From contig CM035806.1 in assembly GCA_020466095.1 (NCBI GenBank), positions 91,405,639 to 91,469,638 of the forward strand: 64,000 nucleotides of DNA, given 5' to 3'. The translations under genes were made by a program, and so were the position numbers. The stretch is from Chlorops oryzae. Taxonomy: Eukaryota > Arthropoda > Insecta > Diptera > Chloropidae. Within the stretch, counting starts at the first letter, position 1. Every line of letters begins with the position of its first letter. The notes under the pieces are model-generated. The model was not told the DNA's origin. It did not search any database and saw only the letters and a program-made list of their open reading frames with translations. This document shows positions 17,675 through 29,701 of this stretch, one piece after another.

Positions 17675-18592
17675 CTCGAGTTTGAACAGTCGAAGTGAAC
17701 GGTCGCATCAATTCGAACGCGCGGACAACGCACAAAGCGGACACTGTGAACTGAAAACGTTTTGAGCGTGAGTGATTGAAAGTGATTCGAAGTGATTCCC
17801 TTTTGAGCCTTTTGAGCGCGAAAAAGTGCCCTGAGCGAAACGAAAGTTATATATTCTGAAAGATCAGAATTTTTCAAAGAAATTGGTGTATAAAAAGTGT
17901 AGTGGAAGTGGGTGTACGCAATTTTCGCGCCCCACTGAACACGGTGCCTAAAAAGCGAAAACAAAAAATAGTGAGACGTGTGTGCGACCTCAGGAAGCCT
18001 CACCGCACACGAAAAAAGTAGAAAAGTGCGACGTAAAGTAAAGATTACGGTCGAATAAAAATATTTGCAAGCAGTGCTCGAAGCACGCTTAAAAATCGAA
18101 AAGCCGGAAGTGAATTAGGAGCCGAAAAGTAGGCGTCCCCTTGAGGAGCTACTGTGAGCCGGTATTTGGTGTCAGTGCTAAAAAAATAGTGGGTGCGAGT
18201 CAGTACTAGTGTTGTGTCTGAGCTTACTCTTAGCAAAGACAAAAAGTGTCAAAGAAAATTGGCTGAGACACAAAGTGCCTGAGCTAAATTTTAGCCGGGA
18301 CGCAGTGTCAGTGCTACGCTGTGTGCCTGGGCTAGATTACCTAGCCAGGACAAATAAAGTGCCCCACTAGGGACAGTGATAAAACAAAGTGGTCCCCGAC
18401 TAGTCCGAAGTGGACTAGTTACTAAAGTGCCCCCTTAGTGACCCAAAATATACCACCCCAGCAGGAAAAAAGGTGGTCCAAAAAGTGGTCCCTTTTGGAC
18501 CAGTTCTGTATTTGGTGCCAAAAAATAGCCAGTGACAAAAAGTGCCCAAAAATCTAACATCTAGTGAAGAAGTGGTCCGCAAAAGGACAAAA
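17675..18592 (+). promoter_or_regulatory. 5' leader of LINE copy B
   Basis: A non-coding leader of about 0.9 kb. The first bases CTCGAGTTTGAACAGTCG are shared with other copies. The distal part is dense in GTGGTCC/GGACCAC, CTAGTCC/GGACTAG and GGGACAGTG elements capable of mutual pairing (18360-18510). R1-type elements usually rely on an internal promoter, host read-through or both; no specific promoter motif was identified. Confidence 0.7.
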
Positions 18593-19672
18593 ATGGCTCC
18601 AAAGCCAAAAAAGTCAGGTGCGAGTGTCTCGGTTTCGGACGTAAGTCTGACAGATAAAGAAGACGCGAGCTCGATGGTTATGTCGGTAAGGTCGTCGGAC
18701 ACTGAGTCCTCCAACGCGCCATCGCCGAAATTGAAGCGGAAGCAGCCGAATAAGCGCCCGCCCACTAGGGCTAGTACGAGGAACACTCCGAGGGCGTCGC
18801 CCGAAAAGGAGAGAAAGCCGAAAAACCCGTTTTTCAGCGAAGAGGAAGCAGCCAAAGCAGGTAGACCGAAGCCGATAAATAAAGCGGTAAGTGCTGTTGA
18901 TTTGGGCATTAGTGGGGTGGTTTCTGCGCTGAAGACGGCGGAAACCTGGGCAGTGGTGGTCAGAAGTCGGGACCCAAAAGTGACACCGGAGGAGATAGTG
19001 CAGAAAGTGCAGACCAAGGTGGCACCAACACTAGGCGTCAGGCTGCACGACATTAGGCCGATAAAACGCGGGGGAGCAGTAATCCGTACGCGGTCGAAAT
19101 CGGAGAAGGAGAAACTGAAAGGAAACTCGAAGTTTGCAGATGAAGGCCCCTAAGTGGAACCAAACCATCCACAAGGCGAAACGGTGGTGGTCAGGAAGGT
19201 CCACAAGACGATTACTGCGGAGAAATTCATGCAAGGGTTATACGGGTATAATTTTAAAGATGAGTTTCAAAAAGAGGAGTACGAAGCAGCTGTAAAATTG
19301 CGTTCCAAGCCATGGGAAGCAGTGGCTGACGGAACGACGAATGTAATTCTGGAAATGGAACCGCGATTTGCTAAGCAGATAAAGGCAAGAGGAAGATGCT
19401 ACTACGACTATTTTTGGTTTGTGGTGGGCACCAGGGCAACAGTCTTCGGATGCTTCAGATGCTTGAGTCTGGACCAAAGGGTTGCAGAATGCCACTACAA
19501 GCAGGAGGTGTGCAGACGATGTGGTGAGGCCGGACACACAGAAAGAGGCTGTCATAATGCGCTGCATTGCAGAACCTGTGCTTTCAAAGGTAAACCTGCA
19601 GCACATCACATGATGTCCGAAAGCTGCCCGGTGTATGCGATGATGGTAGCGAGAAAGAATGCCCGACACTAA
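18593..19672 (+). pseudogene. LINE copy B ORF1 (gag-like, three zinc knuckles)
   Basis: It starts at ATGGCTCCAAAGCC. The N-terminal VSVSDVSLTDKED motif is shared by all ORF1s in the window, followed by a Lys/Pro-rich segment. About 60 residues present in copy C (the LHAGNRFE...ALVDKAARLEE region) are missing between VDLGI and the ETWAVVVRSRDPKVTPEE block. A TAA at 19151-19153 interrupts it. The C-terminus has knuckles CFRCLSLDQRVAEC (His replaced by Gln in the first), CRRCGEAGHTERGC and CRTCAFKGKPAAHH...C. Known R1-type ORF1 proteins bind RNA and form the ribonucleoprotein. Confidence 0.85.
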
Positions 19673-21327
19673 AAATGTTGCGTATACTGCAACATAATTG
19701 TGGAAGGGGTATGCGGCGACGAGCGAACTAGGAGCTTTTATGCGGCAGAGGAACATTGATGTTGCGCTAATACAGGAACCTTGTGCAATCATGACAGCAT
19801 CAAGAGCGTGCCAGATTAGGGGAATTCCGCCAAATATGAGAATGTTTACGGACCAAAATTGCAAGGCAGTGGTGGTCATCAACAATGCTGATATAAGTTG
19901 CGTCGAAATCCGTATCGGATCAGAGAGGCTGGGAGCGTGCGCTAGATTAAGAGGAATGTTCGGCGAGGTGATTGTGGTGTCGGTTTATTGTGCCTTCAGC
20001 GATCCTATTGAGCCGTATACACGAAACATTGATGAGTTACTACCACTGGCTGGTAGCACACCAATCATCCTCGGACTAGACTTGAACGCACAGTCCTCTG
20101 CATGGCTCGTAAAAATCTTGGCACATCCCCGAGACTCTGCGAGCATAACAAGAGGAAGAGTGCTTGAAGAATGGATGCTTGCAAGGGAAATATTCTCCAT
20201 AAATGAAGCAACAGAAGCATATACCTTTGAGACGTCGAACGGGCACAGCGATATAGATGTAACACTGGTGAACTCCAATTTCCTGCAAACCTTTCGAACA
20301 AAATGGACGGTGCACGATGACTGGCCTCTAAGCGATCATAACCCAATCGAAATCACAGTAACGGCTAATGAAACTGCAGTAAGCAGCACTGAGGTACCTG
20401 GATGGAAGACGGAGGGAGCGAATTGGTCTGGATTCGAAGATGCGATACAGGAGTACACAGTCTCGCAATTAGGAGAGGAGGCGTTTGCGGCTCTCAATTC
20501 GCAAGCAAAAGTTGAAACAATTCAACAAATAATAACGGATGTTGCGAACAGAGTCCTCGGCAGGAAACAAAACTATCCGACCAGACGACCTACTTGGTGG
20601 ACACACGAACTTACGCTAATGAGACGAACGTTGGGCAGCTGCAAGCAACGGTTACGGAGAATGATCCGGCAAAATAGAGAATCAGCTGAACACACCAAAT
20701 TAGAATTCAGACAGATGCGAAAACGCTACAAAACCGCGATAAAAAAGAGCAAAGAGGAAGATTGGCGACGTTTCGTGCAGTCACACGCAGAGGATCCCTG
20801 GGGAGAAGTATACAAAATATGCAGGGCAAAGAGAAAGCCGCAAGAGATCAGCATGATCAAGGAAGGTGAAGTCATCCATACCACGTGGAAGGAGTGCACA
20901 AAAGCGCTGTTCAGGAAATTCTTTCCGCGGCCAGAATGCTTTGAATTGGTATATGGGCCAGACAAACTCCCGCAGGATGCTTCCCACTGGGAACTACAAG
21001 GAAGTATCTCAGGGATAAGGTCTAAGGCGGCCACAGGTACTGACCAGATCACGGGCTCCATGGTGAAAAGCGTATGGCGGGCTATCCCCACGTACATCAC
21101 AGAAATGTACAACGCATGCATACGAAATGCATATTTCCCAGATCAGTGGAAAATTGCAAAAGTCATCTGTCTTTTAAAATCGCCGGAAAAAAAATAGATG
21201 TGACTCAAACTCGTACAGAGGCATATCGCTTATGTCAGCACTAGGAAAGGTGCTAGAAAGGATAATGGCGGAGCGACTGCTGAGCCATATTGGAAGCAGT
21301 TTCCACGAACACCAATTTGGTTTCCAG

Positions 21328-22740
21328 GGGGGTCACTCTGTATCGCGATTCGAAAAGCAATGCGATTCGAAAGTCAAATGCGATTCGAAGGCAAATCGGA
21401 ACTCGGTTGCGCTTTCGTATTTGCTTTCGTAAAACTTCACGAAAAGAAGCAACACTCGTCTTGAAATTTCAAAACTATGCAAACTGCTGTCAAAAAATTT
21501 CAAGTGCGAGTGAATGAAAAGTAAACTTGGATTTGTTTTTATCGTTTTGCAAGTTAATGCTGGGAAATTCCACGCAGAACGGTTCTAAAGCTGACACCCG
21601 TTTCAGCCATATTGACCAGAAATTAGGTAATATCATTGATCAACTGTTAAAAGTTTTCATAATTATAAATCCATGAGAATCACATCCCGCTTGTTTAAAA
21701 TATTTTGAGCTAAAACCTAAAAAAAGTGATATTGACGGGTTTGACTAAATGGAATTGCCCTGTTGCAAATTGCAACATTTTCGCCGCAAGTTACAATTAT
21801 AGATCGCAGGTCAGCTATGTACTTCAAAACTTTGCGCTGCACCGAATCCTCCATTGAGAGCAATTGTATTAGATTATATTCCCATCGATTCATTCCGGTG
21901 TTAGGAATGCTCCTAATCTTAATCTTGCCTTCAAATGGTTTTTGTAGTCTATCCACTCTTTGAATTCTTATTATTATTTGCACATACACATATTAAAACA
22001 TATCAAACAAAAACATATCGCACATGTACAGCAAGAGTGTCACAACTCAAAATTTTTCAAATTGGGGTTAATGTAAGAAATCTGTTCACGGGTCACCTGT
22101 CTACCCAATCACACACTCATAGTTGCGTTTTTGTTATTACAAATTAGCGCAAAAAACAGTTATGTATGTCGGGCTCTTCGTCATACAAATGTACCCACTG
22201 GGTACTAACCAGACTGCATCTGTTAATGTGCGTTTTCTGAAAAATTCCAAATTTTGAGTCGTGACGCTCTTGTTGCTACATGTGCGATATATCAAATTTT
22301 TTTGAATTACATCACAAGTAGGTGGAACAGCGACATTTAAGTCCGTTCACCATTTTTTTAAAATGATTTTTAGCTACTGCTCTCCCTTGCCCAAATAGGA
22401 ATACGTTTTTATAATTTCGAAGAGAATTTCAAATTGATCTGCCTAAGTGTACGCGTTTTCACTTTAAGTGTCCCTGCAAATTAATTTTTAAAAAAAAAAT
22501 TACTTAAATCGTTAAAAATTTGATTTTAACATGCAATTTATTTCATTTGCTTACGGTCAACAGCTATCGCAATCAATTTGCTACTTTCGAATGACTTTGA
22601 CATTTGCTTTCGCGTTTCCGAGTGCTTAAAATGCGAAAACGCGAAAGGGGAAAAATTGAAATGCGAAAATCGCATTACAGAGTACTGAATGCCCGAATTC
22701 GCGAAATATGCGATACGAAACGCGATACAGAGTGACCCCC
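21328..22740. mobile_element. Non-autonomous DNA transposon (about 1.4 kb) with GGGGGTCACTC termini
   Basis: The terminal inverted repeats are GGGGGTCACTCTGTATCGCG and its complement, about 20 bp. CAG flanks both ends, so the target duplication is 3 bp (4 bp is possible because of the G/C run); without the insert the host reads FQKGKS. Sub-terminal zones are rich in GCGATTCG/GCGAAA words. No transposase frame is present. Three-bp duplications are known for PIF/Harbinger and Zator elements among others, but CAG is not the usual PIF target, so I leave the superfamily open. Confidence 0.8.
22015..22292. repeat. Inverted repeat nested in the DNA transposon
   Basis: ATATCGCACATGTA...CAAGAGTGTCAC.ACTCAAAATTT at about 22015-22062 recurs in inverse orientation at about 22243-22292 with several mismatches and small indels. 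It may be a second, older miniature element inside the first or part of its own structure. Confidence 0.65.
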
Positions 22741-23969
22741 CAGAAAGGAAAATCAACCGTAGATGCATGGATGCACGTGCAGCGATCTGTAGGTGAATCT
22801 AGATCAAGATACGTCCTTGGAATCTTTATTGATTTTAAGGGCGCATTTGACAATCTCGAATGGAGCGCAGCCCTACAAATGCTCCAAGAAGTCGGCTGCG
22901 AAGATATGTCTCTTTGGAGGGATTACTTCAAGGGACGAATGGCAGTTGCCAAAACAAGTATGGAACCTGATGACGGACGAGCTGCTTCGGTCACTGGAAT
23001 GCAAATTTGCTGCATACGCGGACGATTTGGTACTATTGGTGGAAGGCGACTCCAGACTACAGCTGGAAACTAAAGGAAATGAGCTGCTGGCAGTTACTAC
23101 GGCTTGGGGTGCAAAGACTGGAGTGAAAGTCTCAGAGACAAAATCCTCCATGATATTGATGAAGGGAAAGCTACAAACGACGAGACCCCCAACTATTCGG
23201 GTGAATGGATCTAGTCTGAAATGCGTGACAGTGGCCTGTTATCTAGGCATAACATTTGGGGAGCGACTGAATTTTCTCCACCACATGAAAGCAATAAAGC
23301 CGAAAATTGTCAATGTGGTGGGTATGATAAGCCGCGTACTGAGAGTAGACTGGGGCCTTGGAAAGAGGGCCGTTAGAACAATATACCGAGGGATGTTGTT
23401 ATCCTGCGCGACATATGGTGCACCTGTATGGTATCAAATAGCAGAGAAAACACATGGCATGCGGCAAATTGCTGGATCTTGAACTAAAAAGGCGAGCGAT
23501 CCAATACAAACTGAGGAGGGGTCTGCAGCTTGAGCCCGACGAATGGCTTACTACTAACGACGTCTCTACAATGAATGCTACTCAGCAAAGACGTGCGGTC
23601 ATGTGTAAAATTAGAGAAATTTGGGCAAACAGGTGGAATAGTAGCACAGCTGGGCGTATCACACATGCGTTCGTTCCTGATGCAACATTTGCGATGGAGA
23701 AACCTAATTTTGGTTTCACACTCAAGTGCGGGGGTCTGCTGACGGGACATGGGTCCATAGGAGAATTCCTCAAAAAGAGAAGGCTGGCCGAAAATGAAAT
23801 ATGCAGATGCGGGGAGCCGGTGGAAGACGTTTTCCATATTCTCTGCGAATGCCCGGAATATGACGACATAAGAAACCTCCAGAGCATGAGTATATTACGA
23901 ACAGCTGAAGGATGGAATGTCTCCGATGCCGTCAGGAATGAAGAGAGTAAAAGAGCAAACACCCATTAA

Positions 23970-24500
23970 TGCTGGTAGGGCCATACTTAGGTATGGCCTG
24001 AACGGTCATCATACCGAGTGGTCTGGAACTAAAAATGGTAGCACATGGTGTATACTATGTATATCTGCATGTTTTTACATGTACTTATGCATGATATATT
24101 TTATGTACGAGCTTCGACCTGCGAGTAAAATCGGGTACTACGGGAGACCTGGATTGCCCAGTCCGGTCAGTTGTGGTTGGCCTCCTTGTGGGAGATCGCA
24201 GTGGCTGTGGTTTGAACCCAAATATACGCGGGTACAGCTTTTTAGGCTGGGTGTGGAGTTGCACTTAATCAACCGGGTGCTGTGACCCTAAACGCATGCA
24301 GAGGTTTAGATAGGCCTCGGCCCCACCAGAGGTGAAAGGTGTCCAGACAACACAGATCAATCTGGGACCTGAGGTTGTGTTGTACCTTGGGGTTATTGGT
24401 GCTGATACGTCGTATCAGCCCGCGCCTTGGGCGCCGTGACTCACAGCACGAAAGTGTAGAGCTACGTACACGCAAACCGGGACATGTCCCTATCTACTCA
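23970..24500 (+). other. Type-2 3' UTR of LINE copy B
   Basis: About 530 bp, closely similar to the 3' UTRs of copies G (truncated) and H. It holds a perfect UUAG hairpin (23980-23997), the GTGGCTGTGGTTT block in common with type 1, and near its end GCTGATAC/GTATCAGC and GCGCC/GGCGC hairpins (about 24400-24440). It ends GTCCCTATCTACTCA with no poly(A). Confidence 0.8.
23980..23997 (+). promoter_or_regulatory. Type-2 3'-UTR hairpin, copy B
   Basis: GCCATAC and GTATGGC form a perfect 7-bp stem around TTAG. Both the loop and its closing AC/GT pairs equal those of the type-1 hairpin. Confidence 0.75.
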
Positions 24501-25378
24501 CTTCAGTTTGGACAGCGGTCGAGTTCGGAAGTGTTTTTAATAAGCTCCGTGCCAATTTTGATTCGAAAATTTTTAATAAGTGCGACAAGGAATAGAAAAA
24601 GACAAGAAATTTTCAATTTCTATACCGCCAGTGCGTGTGAGCGGGAGTAGACAAAGACAAAATTTTGAAAATTGAAAATAGTGTCGAAGTGACACTGTGA
24701 CCCAGTGACAAAGTGCCAAAGTTTCAGTGTGACGCGTGACACCATGACATATTAATAGTGACAAACCGCCGAAACGTCAGTGTGACAACGTGACGAAGTG
24801 ACAACGTGACATCGTTTCTTCGTGACGCCATAGCACTGTGACACAATAAAATCGTGACGTCGTAACGGCGTGACGCAGACCAAGTGTGACGAAGTTTCCC
24901 AAGTACCATTGAGCTCCAGTGCCAAAGGTATGTGCTAGGGACCCAAGATACCGGGTCCAGTAATACTGGTTAGTGGAGACACAAACCAAATACCGGGATT
25001 TAGCCGAGACACCAACCAAAAAATAGCGGGAAATTCCCGAAAAATACCGGTTTTTGAGGTGTTTTAGCAAAGACGAACCATTTCGCCTCAGAGTTACATG
25101 AAATGTTGAAAAATGTATGGAAAAGTAAAAAAGTATTGAATTTACTGATCTAAACAATAAATACTGAATTTTTCTCTTCACCCTTTTTGAACTACGGTCG
25201 CTTGCGACCAAAAATCAAATATTTTGGGGCCCTAGTCCACCCAAAGAGAGTAAATATATTTAAAAATCTCGTAAAATATATGAAAAGTAAGTACTTTTCA
25301 GTGTTTATTTGGTAATTTGAGCGAGTTTTTTTCTAAATTAAGTGCGCAAAAACAATAAGTGTGGTCCAACTGGACAAA
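24501..25378 (+). promoter_or_regulatory. 5' leader of LINE copy C with a GTGAC cluster
   Basis: This leader differs from those of the other copies. About 15 GTGAC pentamers lie in 24689-24895, many extended to GTGACG or GTGACA. A (T)ACCGG-containing segment (24955-25060) follows. No coding frame is convincing. Confidence 0.65.
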
Positions 25379-26662
25379 ATGGCTTCGAAAGCTAAGAAAT
25401 TTGGCGTTACTGTGTCAATGTCCGACATAAGCCTTACTGATAAGGAAGATGTAGACGAAGCGTGGTCGACCTTGGTGTCTACTGACAGCGAGAATGCTGA
25501 GATACCGTCGATGAAGGTGAAGAGGAAGAGTGCCAAAAATAGGGAAAAAGCTAAAGCTAACAAGGTACCTTCAATGGCGTCACCTGGTGGAAAAGAAACC
25601 CATGAAATTGAGGAGCAAACCAAAAAGCTACCCAGGAGAGCCATTGAAAGAGGGAGCGAGGCAAGTGCAGACCTTTCTATTGGGGCGATCATAGAGGCAG
25701 TGGCAGGCATTAAGTTGGCGCTTAACCAAGCGGTTATCACCGAAAACGTTGCACCGAACGTCGCACTAAACGTCTTACATGCCGGGAATCGCTTTGAATC
25801 GCTCATCATGGCGCTCGTGGATAAAGCAGCCAGATTAGAAGAGAAGGTGAAATACGCAGGCTCTAGTGCTGTTCCACAGACAGTATTGGGAAACGAGATA
25901 AAGTCGCGACCTACAACTCGACAAGGTGCGGAGACGTGGTCTGCGGTTGTTCGAAGCGACGATCCGAAGATGACTCCGGAGGAAGTAGTGAAGAAGGTTC
26001 GGGAAGATGTGGCTCCCTGTCTTGGTGTAAGGGTACATGAGATAAAGCCAGTAAAGAGAGGCGGTGCAGTAATCCGCATTCCTTCTGTGGCTGAGCGGGA
26101 CAAATTGCTGGCAAATAGCAAATTTAGTGAGGTTGGTCTGCGTGTGGAGAAAAATAAAGCCCCAGGTGAGACGGTGATCATCAAAAACGTTGACTGCAGC
26201 ATCTCGGTGGAGAAATTCATGAAGGGTCTTCATGAATACAACTTCAAGGAGGAAGGTGAGGAATCGGAGGTTGAGAAAGGAGTAAAGCTGATGTCAAAGC
26301 CGTGGGAGACAAATCCTGACGCAACAACTAATGTTGTGTTGGAAATGGAATCGAGATTTGCAAGAGTAATGTTAGAACGCAGACGATGCCGTTATGATTA
26401 TTTTTCATTCATAGTGGCTTCGCGGACTAAACTATTTGGTTGCTTCAGATGTCTAAGCTTTGATCATCAGGTTAAAGACTGCCATTATAAGCAGGAAGTA
26501 TGCAGAAGGTGTGGACAGGCGGGACATGCGGAGCGAGCGTGTAAGAATGCGCTCCATTGTAGAAACTGCGCGTTCAAGGGAAAGCCAGCAGCTCATCATA
26601 TGCTTTCCGAGGACTGTCCGGCGTATGCAACGGTAGCAGCTAGGAGGAATGCCCGCCATTAA
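25379..26662 (+). CDS. LINE copy C ORF1, intact gag-like protein with three zinc knuckles
   Basis: 427 residues from ATGGCTTCGAAAGCT; an ATG 18 nt upstream is less conserved. The N-terminus has VSMSDISLTDKED and a basic tract. The middle has LHAGNRFESLIMALVDKAARLEE, a probable helical oligomerisation segment. The ETWSAVVRSDDPKMTPEE...LGVRVHEIKPVKRGGAVIR block precedes the knuckles and may be RRM-like. The knuckles are CFRCLSFDHQVKDC, CRRCGQAGHAERAC and CRNCAFKGKPAAHHMLSEDC (third with long spacing). It would bind element RNA. It is the only uninterrupted ORF1 of this family in the window. The ORF2 ATG follows 1 nt after the stop. Confidence 0.9.
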   Translation: MASKAKKFGVTVSMSDISLTDKEDVDEAWSTLVSTDSENAEIPSMKVKRKSAKNREKAKANKVPSMASPGGKETHEIEEQTKKLPRRAIERGSEASADLSIGAIIEAVAGIKLALNQAVITENVAPNVALNVLHAGNRFESLIMALVDKAARLEEKVKYAGSSAVPQTVLGNEIKSRPTTRQGAETWSAVVRSDDPKMTPEEVVKKVREDVAPCLGVRVHEIKPVKRGGAVIRIPSVAERDKLLANSKFSEVGLRVEKNKAPGETVIIKNVDCSISVEKFMKGLHEYNFKEEGEESEVEKGVKLMSKPWETNPDATTNVVLEMESRFARVMLERRRCRYDYFSFIVASRTKLFGCFRCLSFDHQVKDCHYKQEVCRRCGQAGHAERACKNALHCRNCAFKGKPAAHHMLSEDCPAYATVAARRNARH

Positions 26663-26663
26663 T

Positions 26664-29649
26664 ATGGAGTGCATCCTACAATTAAATTGCGGTTGTGGTT
26701 ATATGGCGGCGGCGGATCTGGGAGTATCGATGAGGAGGAGGAAGTGTTCTGTGGCACTAGTCCAAGAACCATATTCGAGGACAAACATGCGCGGGGTAAA
26801 GGAAGTTTTTGGCTTTCTGTCAACCATGAGGGTCTTCGCAGATGAAAGAGGCAAAGCAGCAGTAGTTGTTGATGAACCCAATTTGGAATGTATTGCTCTT
26901 CCGAATAAAGGAAATGGCGTAGCTGTCCGTATTAAAGGTCCTTGGGGCGATATGATTGTTGCGTCTGTCTACTGTGCGTTTGGAGAAACTCTGCAGCCCT
27001 ATTTGGAAAATATCGATGAATTGCTGCTAATGGCTAATACTTCACCCCTGATACTGGGTATGGATGCAAATGCCCAATCGCCGCTATGGGCTTCAAAAAT
27101 ATCACCCCAATCAGTGGGATCAGAAAACCTGGTGCGAGGTGAGGTGCTGGCGGAGTGGTTTGCAACGAAAGAAATTTTTTGCGCTAAATGAGCCTAGCGA
27201 GTACTACACTTTCTCGAGTACGAATGGAACTAGTGATATCGACGTGACACTGGGAAACAGGACTGCTCTGCGGAAATATGTCACTAAATGGGTAGTACAC
27301 GGTGGTGACTCAATAAGCGACCACAACCTTATTGAGCTTCAAATTAGCGGCGAACAAACTGTGCATGCACCACCAATGCAAACGAGATGGAGAGCAAATA
27401 ATGTGAATTGGGAAAACTACGAGGCTGAGGTCAAGGCAGGAGCCCAAGCCAGAAATTCACTGACCGACTTCTCTGCGAGAAGTGTCGAGGATCAGACCGA
27501 CTGGCTTACGACCTTGCAAGCTGAAATTAATGACAGAGTCCTGGGGAGGTATGAGGCAAGGTGCAGGAAGAATACACCCTGGTGGACACCAGAGCTTACC
27601 CGCATGCGAAAAATCGTTGTTCGATCGCGTAAATACTTCCAAAGAGCACGACGTAATGGTACGAGAGATCAAGTAGCACTTCGGATAGATGAGTATCGAC
27701 AGGTGCGCAACAGGTACAAGACTGAACTCCGGAAAGCAAAATAAAATGACTGTAGGCGGTTCGTCCAGCTAAACGGAGATGATCCATGGGGCAGCGTCTA
27801 CAAGTTTTGCAAAGGGAGAAAAGATGCTGACATAACCGCAATAAAATTTGGGGACACTCTCCTGACCACGTGAAAGGAATGCGCCTAGACCCTTTTAGGC
27901 TGCTTTTTCCCGCAGACAACAGCATGCAATTATGTTTATGGCCCGGATTATGGTCCGGAGGAACTTGAGTACGACGAACTTGATGCAAGCATAGCAAAAG
28001 TGCGCTCCAAAGCAGCCACAGGATTAGATGGCATAACTGGTCAAATGGTGCGAAGCCTGTGGAATGCTATACCTGAATATGTCCTGCCATTTTTCAAGAA
28101 CTGTGTGAAATACGGTTTTTTCCCGAGGAGCTGGAAGTCGGCAAAGGTGGTGGTACTTTTAAAATCACCGAACAAAATAAGGACAGACCCATCCGCATAC
28201 AGGGGAATTTCTTTGCTTTCGGCGCTTGGAAAAGTTTTGGAGCGAATAATGATTGAGAGGCTACTGACTCTCATAGGTGGAAGTTTTCACGGCTGCCAAT
28301 TCGGGTTCCAAAGAGGAAAGAGCACCAACGACGCTTGGATGCACGTCAAAACCTGCGTAAGAAACTCCAGTGCAAAATACGTTCTCGGAATCTTTGTGGA
28401 TTTTAAAGGAGCATTTGATAACCTTGAATGGTGTGCGGTATTGAGGCGACTACAACTCATAGGCTCAAAAGAAATGTCACTCTGGAGGAATTATTTCTCA
28501 GAAAGAAAGGCAACCTTAATTGGGAAATCGGATACAGAAACTCGCGAAGTCACCAGAGGGTGTCCGCAGGGCTCAATCTGCGGTCCCTATATTTGGAATG
28601 TTATGATGGATGAGCTACTGGGAAAACTGTCTTGTAATTTTGCAGCATACGCCGACGATCTCCTTCTTCTGGTTGAAGGCAGGTCACGACTTGAACTTGA
28701 GCAAAAAGGAAGCAGCCTCATGCACATAGTCAGCAACTGGGGAAAAGCCGTTGGAGTTGAAATGTCTTATGCAAAAACCAACCAAATGCTGCTTAAGGAA
28801 AGGCTTAGTTCGACACGCCCACCGGTAATAAGATGCGGGAACAACAGCTTACAATATATGACGACTGTCAAATACTTGGACATAACCGTTGGTGAGAGAC
28901 TAAACTTTTTGCCACATATTAAAGCACTTAAGGGAAAACTTACTGCGGCCGTCAGCATGATACGCAGGGTGCTCCGAGTTGACTGGGGACTAAGAAGAAG
29001 GGCAGTAAAAACAATCTATAAGGGTATGATGTTGGCATGTGCTACATATGGGGCTCCAGTGTGGGCACATATGGCAAATCAGGTCCATGGTAAACGCTGC
29101 ATTGAGTCTTGCCAAAGGATATTACTCCTTGCTTGCATTCCGGTTTGTCGAACGGTCTCGACAGATGCCTTACAAGTCCTGGCTGGAGCGTTGCCCCTTG
29201 ACTTAGAGCTCAAAAGAAAAACAACACTTTACAAGGTGAAGAAGGCAGAGAATACCGCTGGATGAGAATGATTGGATTGCGACGGATGAATTAAGTACTC
29301 TCACAAATGTCGAAGTAAATAATAAAATCCAAGCTGAAGCTCTTGAGATATGGCGTGATCGTTGGTGCACGGGTACAGCTGGCAGGACGACATATAAGTT
29401 TTTTCCCGAAACATCGAAGTCTGTTCGTGCGGAGAGCCAGTTGAGGATGCAATACACACACTGTGTAAATGCTCCAACTACGCAGACTTACGTAGCCTCG
29501 AAGAAATGAATATCAGCAGAAGTGACGGAATTTGGGATACATCGCAAGTTGTTCAGTCCAGACGTAGCTTGGCGAGCCTTCAAGTATTTACGAACGCTGC
29601 TTTTAAACGCAGACAAGCTCTGGTGGCGCAAGTCACTGGAGAGAGTTGA
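26664..29649 (+). pseudogene. LINE copy C ORF2, endonuclease broken, RT core open
   Basis: The endonuclease runs from MECILQLNCG with VQEPY and GMDANAQSPLW, then a frameshift near 27180, and continues with LNEPSEYYTF, SDIDVTL and SDHNLI. Stops occur at 27742-27744 (TAA) and near 27871, with a frame change before 27970. From about 27970 to 29265 the RT is open: RSKAATGLDG, FVDFKGAFDNLEW, TRGCPQGSICGPYIW, AYADDLLLL and GERLNFLPH. The usual YLG before GERLNF reads YLD. A frameshift near 29255 and a deletion near 29405 damage the C-terminus. The stop is at 29647-29649. Confidence 0.87.
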
Positions 29650-29701
29650 TTAGAAGAGAACGTCAGGTCCACCCGAGGCCAAGATAATGCGGTACCACGG
29701 G

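Larger units (their letters stand above)
19675..23969 (+). pseudogene. LINE copy B ORF2 (APE endonuclease, RT), interrupted by a DNA transposon
   Basis: An ATG lies 2 nt after the ORF1 stop. A frameshift near 19700 is followed by a long open stretch 19698-21194 with the endonuclease motifs IQEP, GLDLNAQSS, SDIDVTL and SDHNPI, then the RT start. Lesions are TAG at 21195-21197, insertion of the 21328-22740 element within FGFQ|KGKS, a deletion near 22965 that removes the RGCPQGS motif, and a second deletion near 23465. The catalytic AYADDLVLL and the C-terminal finger (CRCGEPVEDVFHILCEC) survive. The stop is at 23967-23969. Confidence 0.85.
17675..24500 (+). mobile_element. R1-clade-like LINE copy B, full-length but degenerate
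   Basis: It has a 5' leader (17675-18592), ORF1 (18593-19672), ORF2 (19675-23969) and a type-2 3' UTR (23970-24500). ORF2 is interrupted by a 1.4-kb DNA transposon. It starts directly at the end of copy A and is followed directly by copy C. Confidence 0.88.

Noticed and set aside
24269..25211. Minus-strand frames in the leader of copy C
   Set aside because: The protein sequences are low-complexity translations of the GTGAC cluster (repeated RHxVT words) with no homologous features.
25333..26220. 295-codon open frame antisense to ORF1 of copy C, with counterparts antisense to ORF1 at 18415, 35607, 48615 and 55263
   Set aside because: It mirrors the conserved coding sequence of ORF1 and shows no motifs. 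Recurrence follows from shared sense-strand codon composition.
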